A stretch of DNA of 5,497 nt, from contig CAMKMK010000154.1 of NCBI GenBank assembly GCA_946413885.1, positions 1 through 5,497 on the forward strand. Direction: 5' to 3'. The position numbers and the translations under genes were made by a program. Below the pieces are notes generated by a model. The model searched no databases. It worked only from the letters and a program-made list of their open reading frames with translations, and had not been told where the DNA came from. Shown piece after piece: positions 1 through 5,497 of this stretch. The stretch's first letter is position 1. Each line of letters opens with the position of its first letter. The DNA comes from an uncultured Prevotellaceae bacterium. Lineage in GTDB: Bacteria; Bacteroidota; Bacteroidia; Bacteroidales; Bacteroidaceae.

Positions 1-2
1 GA

Positions 3-536
3 TTAGAGTATTTCGCAGAACTCAATCTTTTCGTTGTTTGGACCCTGGATGAAGAAGTAGCGTGCTCCGTTCTTCCAGAAAGCTATGTCGTTGATATTCT
101 CGTCCAGCATAGTGTAGCCGCATTGTTTTACCTTTTCAAACAGTTCGTCTATATTTTTCACATCCAGACAGAAATGGTCTACTGCTCCGTTTGTCATAGC
201 AGGATTACTGTTTGGAATGACCTCGATGAGCAGGTTGCCCAACTTCATGAAAGCGAAATCACGTCCATTGATGTCGTGACGAGTTGCTAATTCGAAGCCG
301 AGTGTGGTGTAGAAGTCAATTGTTTTCTGAACGTCCGATGTGGGTAGCCCAATGTGTTGGATACCAGCTGAGTATGCGTTCAGATCCAATGGCGTGTCTG
401 GTAGGTTCTCTTCGTTGAAGGTCACAGCAGGAGTCTCCTCTTCAGGAGCTGATGCATCATTGGTCGTTTGGTTGGGAGTTTGTTGACAAGCAACAGCAGT
501 GAACAGAGCGACTGCCAGAAATAGAATCTTTTTCAT
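3..536 (-). CDS. Predicted lipoprotein with a VOC (glyoxalase/bleomycin-resistance) domain
   Basis: The product has 177 residues. Residues 1-16 (MKKILFLAVALFTAVA) form a signal peptide followed by Cys17, a relaxed type II (lipoprotein) cleavage site; a polar Thr/Asn/Glu-rich linker runs to about residue 55. Residues 58-177 form one VOC domain with the two usual half-modules: GIQHIGLPTSDVQKTIDFYTTLGFE (58-82), then VDHFCLDVKNIDELFEKVK (119-137). The four expected metal-ligand positions appear filled: His61, Glu105, His121 and Glu172. The family includes glyoxalase I, dioxygenases, epimerases and binding proteins, so the reaction cannot be named. I chose the ATG at 534-536 over an in-frame ATG at 606-608, because the longer form would overlap the kinase gene and bury the signal peptide behind 24 residues. 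No acidic surface-export signal directly follows the Cys, so a periplasm-facing anchor is more likely than the cell surface. The TAA stop is at 3-5. Confidence 0.85.
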   Translation of the reverse strand: MKKILFLAVALFTAVACQQTPNQTTNDASAPEEETPAVTFNEENLPDTPLDLNAYSAGIQHIGLPTSDVQKTIDFYTTLGFELATRHDINGRDFAFMKLGNLLIEVIPNSNPAMTNGAVDHFCLDVKNIDELFEKVKQCGYTMLDENINDIAFWKNGARYFFIQGPNNEKIEFCEIL

Positions 537-568
537 GTATAATTTCTTTTTAGGGGTTGTATGCGGTG

Positions 569-600
569 CAAACTTATAGATTTTTTTTATTTCCGCCAAG
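569..600 (-). promoter_or_regulatory. Putative Bacteroidota-type promoter for the VOC lipoprotein gene
   Basis: On the minus strand, TAAGTTTG (576 down to 569) matches the Bacteroidota -7 pattern TAnnTTTG exactly. CTTG (600 down to 597), 20 bp upstream, matches the -33 element TTTG at three of four bases, and the spacing is within the usual 19-21 bp. The spacer is A-rich. Transcription would start several bases below 569, giving a leader of roughly 25 bases before the ATG at 536. The -7 element overlaps the TAA stop of the glycerate kinase gene. This is a pattern match only; promoter activity is inferred. Confidence 0.55.
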
Positions 601-1704
601 TATTTCACCTATAAAACTTGCTGTTGACTTGCGGATGTTCTCTTTTGCCACTTCGGGCTTCATGCATTCTTCGTGGTTTAGGTCAGTTCCTTCGTTGATG
701 CAATGGATGCTGTCAAATCCTGCTCGTATCAGTTCGTCTTTGTCGTGAATCTCTCCAGCAATCAGAACGACAGGAATGTGGTATTTCTTTCCTCTGCCAA
801 GAACACCTATTGGAACTTTACCCATCAAGGTTTGACGATCGGAGCATCCTTCCCCGGTAATGATCAGGTCGGCACCTTGGATTTGTTCATCGAAGTGGAG
901 CAGATTCATGATAATCTGGATGCCAGATTCCAAGTGGGCACTTAAATATTCTCTCAAGGCATATCCTAATCCACCAGCGGCTCCGTCTCCTGCGTGGAGA
1001 ACATATTTTTTTTCCAAGTTTCCCCAATTCCGTAATCCATTGTCCAACAGGGATATGTCTTCCTCGTCAGCTCCCTTCTGAGCTGCAAATATGCAAGAAG
1101 CACCTTGTGGCCCATAGAGAGGATTCTGTACGTCACAAGCAACTTGAATGTTCAGATCAGGAGGGAGAGGGGAGCGTTCAATCTGTTTCAGCTGATTCAG
1201 TTTCTCGCCACACATGGGGCAGGGGATTTCTTTTCCATTTTCATTGATGAATCGATAGCCTAAAGCTTGCAGCATACCTGTTCCTCCATCGTTGGTACAG
1301 CTTCCACCAATACCGATGATCAGGTTTCGGCAACCTCGTTGGATTGCGTTCTGTATCTGTTCCCCCAATCCATACGTAGTTGTTTTTCGAGGGTTACGCT
1401 TCTCTTTATCCACCAATGTCAAACCAGCCGTAGTAGCCATCTCTATCAGGGCAGTTCCTGCATTATCAATATAATAGCTTGCTTTGATGGGCTCCATCAG
1501 TGGACCATGTGCAATAGTTTCTGCGGCATGCAGATTCAGGACTTCTTTCAACACCCTCATCATGCCTTCTCCACCATCAGCCAAAGGGATGCAAAGTGTT
1601 TCTGCTTGGGGGAAGACTTGATGGATTCCATCTGCTGCAGCCAGACAGGCCTCCTGTGAACTGAGGCACCCTTTCATAGAGTCTATGGCAAGGACAATCT
1701 TCAT
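574..1704 (-). CDS. glxK: Glycerate kinase, class I (GlxK/GarK-type glycerate 2-kinase family)
   Basis: This 376-residue cytoplasmic enzyme is expected to phosphorylate D-glycerate with ATP to 2-phosphoglycerate, feeding lower glycolysis. The length is typical of the family. Family motifs are all present: AIDSMKGCLSS at the N-terminus (6-16, usually DSFKGSLSS), PLADGGEG (40-47), ALIEMATTAGL (85-95), RNPRKTTTYGLGE (103-115), IGIGGSCTNDGGTGMLQALG (130-149), GDGAAGGLGYAL (239-250) and ITGEGCSDRQTLMGKVPIG (282-300). The ATG at 1702-1704 is supported because the protein begins at the conserved MKIVLAIDS and abuts the upstream stop. No Shine-Dalgarno is visible, so reinitiation after the CHR gene is plausible. 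The protein is Cys-rich and includes a CPMC (162-165) in a variable loop. The symbol glxK versus garK cannot be decided from sequence. Two A8 runs (coding strand) lie at 1006-1013 and 581-588. No serine, glyoxylate or galactarate pathway gene is next to it to reveal where the glycerate comes from. Confidence 0.93.
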   Translation of the reverse strand: MKIVLAIDSMKGCLSSQEACLAAADGIHQVFPQAETLCIPLADGGEGMMRVLKEVLNLHAAETIAHGPLMEPIKASYYIDNAGTALIEMATTAGLTLVDKEKRNPRKTTTYGLGEQIQNAIQRGCRNLIIGIGGSCTNDGGTGMLQALGYRFINENGKEIPCPMCGEKLNQLKQIERSPLPPDLNIQVACDVQNPLYGPQGASCIFAAQKGADEEDISLLDNGLRNWGNLEKKYVLHAGDGAAGGLGYALREYLSAHLESGIQIIMNLLHFDEQIQGADLIITGEGCSDRQTLMGKVPIGVLGRGKKYHIPVVLIAGEIHDKDELIRAGFDSIHCINEGTDLNHEECMKPEVAKENIRKSTASFIGEILGGNKKNL

Positions 1705-1707
1705 CTA
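1702..1707 (-). promoter_or_regulatory. TAG-ATG junction, likely translational coupling of the CHR gene and glxK
   Basis: The stop codon of the second CHR gene (TAG, 1707 to 1705) is followed immediately by the glxK start codon (ATG, 1704 to 1702). No purine-rich ribosome binding site is visible in the preceding 25 bases, so ribosomes ending the CHR gene may reinitiate on glxK. The junction itself is certain; coupling is inference. Confidence 0.5.
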
Positions 1708-2283
1708 AAAGAGCAACAATCCAGCTATGCCACAAAGAACAAGAATCAGGATGGGACTCATTTTGTAGATCTTCTGAGCGATGAATGCAAAGAAGAACAA
1801 GCCAATGCTGATCCAGAATTGCCAGGGATATACACCGGGCGAAGAGAAATTCTCGCTGTTCATCAGCAATAAGGCAGCAGCTGCCAACAATCCTACTACA
1901 GCGGGGCGAAGTCCCTGCATCGTTTCTTCTACAGCAGGATGGTTCTTGAATTTCATCAGGAACTTGCTGATAAGAATCATCAGGATGAAGCTTGGCAGAA
2001 CTACAGCAAAGGTAGCAATGAAACTACCCAGGAATCCCCAGTAATGCTCGTGGCCTGCATTTACGAGACTGATGTAACCCACATAAGTTGCGCTGTTGAT
2101 GCCGATGGGACCAGGTGTGCTCTGGCTGATGGCCACAATGTCTGTAAATTGTCCCATTGTGAGCCAATGATAGCGGTTTATCACTTCACCCTGAATCATG
2201 GAGAGCATTGCATAACCTCCCCCGAATCCGAAAAGCCCTATTTGGAAGAAGGTCCAGAAAAGTCGAGCATAGAGTATCAGCAT
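1705..2283 (-). CDS. Chromate transporter (CHR) family protein, short-chain form, second of a tandem pair
   Basis: This 192-residue inner-membrane protein is homologous to the product of the gene just upstream. It has the same landmarks at matching places: GLFGFGGGYAMLSMIQ (16-31), AISQSTPGPIGINSATYVGY (51-70), LPSF (96-99) and GLRPAVVGLLAAA (124-136). Hydrophobic segments are near 5-30, 49-70, 83-109, 125-142, 152-170 and 174-192. It starts almost directly in the first membrane segment, without the polar tail of its partner. The two genes are 16 bp apart, the usual layout for the two halves of a short-chain CHR transporter. The stop is TAG at 1705-1707, and the next ATG follows with no base between, suggesting translational coupling to the kinase gene. 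The family assignment is firm; chromate as the real substrate in a probable anaerobe is only the family default. Confidence 0.9.
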   Translation of the reverse strand: MLILYARLFWTFFQIGLFGFGGGYAMLSMIQGEVINRYHWLTMGQFTDIVAISQSTPGPIGINSATYVGYISLVNAGHEHYWGFLGSFIATFAVVLPSFILMILISKFLMKFKNHPAVEETMQGLRPAVVGLLAAAALLLMNSENFSSPGVYPWQFWISIGLFFFAFIAQKIYKMSPILILVLCGIAGLLLF

Positions 2284-2299
2284 AATTCTTTTTCGGGTT

Positions 2300-2902
2300 C
2301 TAATCTTTTACATATTGTCCATAAGCGAAGCCTCCCAGACCTGCCAGCAAAATCACGTAGATTGGACTGACTCCTAAGAGCCAGATAGCTAAGGCGGCCA
2401 TTACGGGAATCCACATGTTGTATCTGGTGATTTTTGCTGTTTTAGCCATCCTGAAAACAGGTGCGGCTATCAGGGCTACCACAGCAGGCCGTATCCCACG
2501 AAATATCTTTTCGACATAAATGTTCTCTCGATATTGCTGAAAGAAGAGAGCGATGGCAAGGATGATCAGGAAAGAGGGCAGACAAGTTCCCAAGGTACTG
2601 ATTATGGCACCAGGTGTCTTGCGCAGCTTGTAGCCGATGAAGATGCTGATGTTCACGGCAAAAATGCCAGGACACGATTGGGCGACAGCCATTAGGTCCA
2701 CCAGTTCTTCATCGCTCACCCATTTCTTTTCTTCTACCACCTTCCTTTGTATCAAAGGTATCATGGCGTATCCTCCTCCTATCGTGAACAGTCCGATGTG
2801 AGAGAAGGTCAGGAAAAGTGTCCACAAAGAATTCGAACTTGCCGAATTGCTCTCTTTCGAGAGTGCGTTCACCTTATCTGTGTTTGTCTTGATATCCGTC
2901 AT
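2300..2902 (-). CDS. Chromate transporter (CHR) family protein, short-chain form, first of a tandem pair
   Basis: This 200-residue membrane protein has the single-domain architecture of short-chain CHR proteins, which in characterised cases work as heteromeric pairs encoded by adjacent genes. CHR-type motifs are visible: GLFTIGGGYAMIPLIQ (37-52), the AQSCPGIFAVNISIFIGY stretch (74-91), LPSF (108-111) and GIRPAVVALIAAP (136-148). Hydrophobic segments lie at about 27-50, 68-91, 98-121, 137-150, 163-178 and 180-197. A polar, Ser/Asn/Lys-rich tail of about 25 residues precedes the first membrane segment and is absent from the partner. The ATG at 2900-2902 was chosen because it is the first in frame after the purL stop, leaving a 24-bp gap; no Shine-Dalgarno is seen. 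The known family function is chromate (and possibly sulfate-like oxyanion) transport; applying that to this organism is inference. It is probably cotranscribed with purL. Confidence 0.9.
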   Translation of the reverse strand: MTDIKTNTDKVNALSKESNSASSNSLWTLFLTFSHIGLFTIGGGYAMIPLIQRKVVEEKKWVSDEELVDLMAVAQSCPGIFAVNISIFIGYKLRKTPGAIISTLGTCLPSFLIILAIALFFQQYRENIYVEKIFRGIRPAVVALIAAPVFRMAKTAKITRYNMWIPVMAALAIWLLGVSPIYVILLAGLGGFAYGQYVKD

Positions 2903-2926
2903 GAAGTCTAAGAGGTGGACAGGTTC

Positions 2927-5497
2927 TTATTTCTTGCTTTTTACCCAGTTGAAGGCATTCACAAAGGCTTCTATCCAAGGAGTTATCTGATCCTTGTTAA
3001 GGCGTTCGATAGGATAGTAGCCGCATTGCCAGGGGAAGAAGGCACGTTCCAGATGAGGCATCATGGCCAGATGGCGGCCATCGTCGGAACAGATTCCAGC
3101 AGCGGCGTGATCACTTCCATTGGGATTCCCAGGATACTCTTCATAGCTGTACTGAAGCACGATGTTGTAATCCTTCTTCTTATCGGGCAAGTGGAATTTG
3201 CCTTCTCCGTGAGCCACCCAGATGCCCAGTTGGCTTCCGCTCAGGCTACCCATCAGTATGCTGCGGTTGGTCATAACAGTTACACCCACGAAATTGCTCT
3301 CGAACTTGTGGCTATCGTTGTGCAGCATCTTTGCCTTGCTTTTCTTTCCTCGATTCAACAATCCCAATTCCACCATCAGCTGGCATCCGTTGCAGACACC
3401 CAGGGAAAGAGTGTCCTCACGGGCGTAGAAGCGATCCAAAGCTTCTTTCGCCTTGGGATTGTAGAGGAAGGCTCCTGCCCATCCTTTCGCGCTTCCCAGC
3501 ACGTCGCTGTTCGAGAATCCGCCGCAGAAGACGATGAAATTGATGTCGTCCAGTGTCTCGCGTCCTGTTATCAGGTCGGTCATCATCACGTCCTTCACGT
3601 CGAATCCAGCCAGATAAAGCATGTAGGCCATTTCACGTTCACCATTTGTTCCTTTCTCGCGAATGATGGCAGCCCGTACACCACTCTTTTCGCGGCGGTC
3701 AGGGTTCAGCCCGTATTGACTCAGCTTGCCTTTGAAACCGGGTAGCAAGGTCCACTCTAAAGGTTGCTTTTTGTAGTTCTCGAAGCGTTCTTTGGCCTTG
3801 CCGTTGAAGCTTTGCTTGCGATCCAGCAGATAGCTGCTGCTATACCATACATCGCGTAGATAATCGATGCCGAAGAGATATTGGGCACCAGACTTCTCCA
3901 CCAGAATCTGGCGTTCTTCGCAGGGGCGTCCGATGTTTATGTAGCCTACGCCAGCATCTTCCAGGAACTTCTTGACTTCTGTGCGATGCTTGTCGGATAC
4001 CTGGATGACTACACCTGGATTTTCGGCAAAGAGGATTTTCACCAGATCGTCGCACTTTATCTTGTCCAGATTGATCTCCAATCCGCCTTCCGTGTTGGCG
4101 AATGTCATCTCCAGTAAGGTAGTGATCAATCCGCCAGCCGAGATGTCGTGTCCTGCCAGGATGAAGCGCTTCTGGATAAGTTCCTGAATGGCGTTGAAGG
4201 CATCGCGGAAGTATTCTGTATCGCATACGGTAGGTACATCGTTGCCTATCTTGTTGTAGCTTTGGGCAAAGGCAGAGCCTCCCAGTCGGAGTTCGTCGAA
4301 GCTGAAGTCGATGTGGTAGAGGGTCGAGGGAACGTTCTGAATCACAGGACTTACTACCTTTTTGATGTCACTCACCTGACCGCCACTGGTCACGATAACG
4401 GTTCCTGGGGAGATGATTTTCTCTCCGTTTGGATATTTTTGTGTCATCGAGAGGCTATCCTTTCCTGTGGGGACGTTGATGTGGAGGCCGCAGCAGAAAT
4501 CAGAGAGGGCCTTTACGGCGGTGTAAAGACGGGCATCCTCGCCTTCTTGGGCGCGGCAGGGCCACATCCAGTTGGCGCTCAGACTCACGCTGTCCAACCC
4601 TTCCTCCAAAGGAGCCCAGACAATGTTGGTCAATGATTCGGCAACCGAAAGCACACTGCCTGCTGCGGGATCAGCCAGGGCTGCTTGGGGAGCATGTCCC
4701 AATGCGGTGGCGATACCTTTCTCTCCACGATAATCCAAAGCTACCACGCCGCAGTCGCTCAGGGGCAATTGCAGTTCTCCCTGACATTGCTGGCGAGCTA
4801 CCTTTCCTGTTACGGAGCGGTCCACTTTGTTCGTCAGCCAGTCTTTGCAGGCTACGGCTTCCAGTTGAAGCACGCGGGCTACCTTTTCGCTCAGGTTCTT
4901 CTGGTCGTAAGTAACATTCTCGTAGTTCCTTTCCACCGTCTTGTCGCGCATGATGGTCTTGGGGGAATGACCAAACATTTGGCTTACTTCAAGGTCGAAA
5001 GGACGCACGCCGTCGCCCTGTTGGAAGGCAAAGTGAGCGTCGCCCGTTGTTTCACCCACGACATACATGGGTGCACGCTCGCGCTCCGCTATCTGGCGTA
5101 CATGCTCGATGTGCTTCTCGTTGATCAGCAGCCCCATTCGCTCCTGACTCTCGTTGGCGATGATTTCCTTGGCGGAAAGGGTTTTGTCACCGATGGGTAG
5201 CTTGGTCATATCAATCAGGCCACCACATTCCTCTACCAGCTCGCTCAGGCAATTCACATGTCCGGCACTTCCATGATCGTGGATGCTTACGATGGGATTC
5301 ACATCTTCCTCGCAGAGGGAGCGTATCAGATTGTAGGCACGCTTTTGCATCTCAGGATTGGCACGCTGCACGGCGTTCAACTCGATACCGCTGCTGTATC
5401 TTCCTGTTTCCACGCTGGATACTGATCCTCCACCCAGTCCGATGCGGTAGTTGTCGCCACCCACAATGGCAATCTTGTTGCCCTTCTTGGGAGTTCC
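2927..5497 (-). CDS. purL: Phosphoribosylformylglycinamidine (FGAM) synthase, large single-chain PurL, 5'-truncated by window edge
   Basis: This enzyme converts formylglycinamide ribonucleotide, glutamine and ATP to FGAM, glutamate, ADP and phosphate, the fourth step of de novo purine synthesis in the cytoplasm. The frame is open to base 5497, so 856 residues of a protein usually about 1,230-1,300 long are visible; the N-terminal PurS-like and linker part lies outside. A GTG at 5462-5464 (Val in ...AIVGGDNYRIG) is internal, not the start, because GTPKKGNKIAI precedes it in frame. Visible in order: the glycine-rich IGLGGGS segment; HDHGSAGH (5258-5281) and NESQERM (5135-5155) of the first synthetase half; PTGKDSLSM (4445-4471) and HDISAGG (4130-4150) of the second half; then a class I glutamine amidotransferase domain from about 3690 to the end. 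That domain has GVCNGCQ, with the nucleophile Cys codon at 3392-3394, and MMPHLER, whose His (3053-3055) and Glu (3047-3049) complete the catalytic triad. No frameshift is seen. The stop is TAA at 2927-2929, 24 bp before the next gene. Confidence 0.97.
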   Translation of the reverse strand, partial: GTPKKGNKIAIVGGDNYRIGLGGGSVSSVETGRYSSGIELNAVQRANPEMQKRAYNLIRSLCEEDVNPIVSIHDHGSAGHVNCLSELVEECGGLIDMTKLPIGDKTLSAKEIIANESQERMGLLINEKHIEHVRQIAERERAPMYVVGETTGDAHFAFQQGDGVRPFDLEVSQMFGHSPKTIMRDKTVERNYENVTYDQKNLSEKVARVLQLEAVACKDWLTNKVDRSVTGKVARQQCQGELQLPLSDCGVVALDYRGEKGIATALGHAPQAALADPAAGSVLSVAESLTNIVWAPLEEGLDSVSLSANWMWPCRAQEGEDARLYTAVKALSDFCCGLHINVPTGKDSLSMTQKYPNGEKIISPGTVIVTSGGQVSDIKKVVSPVIQNVPSTLYHIDFSFDELRLGGSAFAQSYNKIGNDVPTVCDTEYFRDAFNAIQELIQKRFILAGHDISAGGLITTLLEMTFANTEGGLEINLDKIKCDDLVKILFAENPGVVIQVSDKHRTEVKKFLEDAGVGYINIGRPCEERQILVEKSGAQYLFGIDYLRDVWYSSSYLLDRKQSFNGKAKERFENYKKQPLEWTLLPGFKGKLSQYGLNPDRREKSGVRAAIIREKGTNGEREMAYMLYLAGFDVKDVMMTDLITGRETLDDINFIVFCGGFSNSDVLGSAKGWAGAFLYNPKAKEALDRFYAREDTLSLGVCNGCQLMVELGLLNRGKKSKAKMLHNDSHKFESNFVGVTVMTNRSILMGSLSGSQLGIWVAHGEGKFHLPDKKKDYNIVLQYSYEEYPGNPNGSDHAAAGICSDDGRHLAMMPHLERAFFPWQCGYYPIERLNKDQITPWIEAFVNAFNWVKSKK

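Noticed and set aside
537..608. In-frame N-terminal extension of the lipoprotein gene to an ATG at 606-608
   Set aside because: The extra 24 residues would overlap the end of glxK, span the promoter match and place charged residues before a clear signal peptide. The ATG at 534-536 is the better start.
2903..2926. Possible promoter or terminator in the gap between purL and the first CHR gene
   Set aside because: The gap is only 24 bp, with no stable hairpin plus T-run and no TAnnTTTG match, so read-through from purL is the simpler view.
2915..3745. Long plus-strand open frame of 276 codons opposite the purL 3' part
   Set aside because: It lies wholly antisense to the conserved PurL amidotransferase region and its translation resembles no family I know. 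It also lacks any upstream promoter or start context. It is explained by the codon composition of purL.
3840..4226. Minus-strand open frame of 128 codons in another frame within purL
   Set aside because: It overlaps the second synthetase half of PurL, which has clear conserved motifs; the shifted frame gives an Arg/His-rich, low-complexity product typical of an out-of-frame shadow.
4148..5200. Several plus-strand open frames of 90-170 codons opposite purL
   Set aside because: All are antisense to strongly conserved PurL coding sequence, with no recognisable domain or start signal.
5462..5464. GTG as the start codon of PurL
   Set aside because: The frame continues upstream to the window edge with residues typical of internal PurL sequence, and the missing N-terminal third is expected beyond the window.

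Overview
The window is an ordinary chromosomal stretch, most likely from a member of the Bacteroidota (Bacteroidales, Bacteroides/Prevotella-like). The evidence is the style of the long single-chain PurL (HDHG...GHVNCLSELVEE in the first half, MMPHLERAFFPWQ near the C-terminus), the lack of Shine-Dalgarno sequences before the starts, an A/T-rich leader, and one match to the Bacteroidota promoter pattern (TTTG, about 20 bp, TAnnTTTG). The genus cannot be fixed from the sequence alone.

All five genes lie on the minus strand, so transcription runs from high to low coordinates. In transcription order they are: purL (2927 to beyond 5497, 5' end cut off by the window); two small chromate-transporter (CHR) family membrane proteins (2300-2902 and 1705-2283); a class I glycerate kinase (574-1704); and a small VOC/glyoxalase-fold lipoprotein (3-536).

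The first four genes are tightly packed. The gaps are 24 bp, 16 bp and 0 bp (a TAG stop directly followed by ATG), so purL, the CHR pair and the kinase probably share a transcript. The lipoprotein follows after 37 bp, but a good promoter match covers the stop codon of the kinase gene, so it may also be transcribed on its own. No gap exceeds 37 bp, and there is no stretch over 300 bases without a gene. I see no RNA gene, mobile element, CRISPR array, convincing terminator hairpin or long repeat.

Functionally, PurL carries out the fourth step of de novo purine synthesis. The two CHR proteins look like the two halves of a short-chain CHR transporter, which act as a pair; their real substrate here is unknown. 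The kinase feeds D-glycerate into lower glycolysis as 2-phosphoglycerate. The lipoprotein has an apparently complete VOC metal site but is predicted to sit outside the cytoplasm. No obvious pathway links the five. I found no new system. The most curious points are the exported VOC protein, the place of the CHR pair between a purine gene and a kinase, and the promoter embedded in a stop codon.
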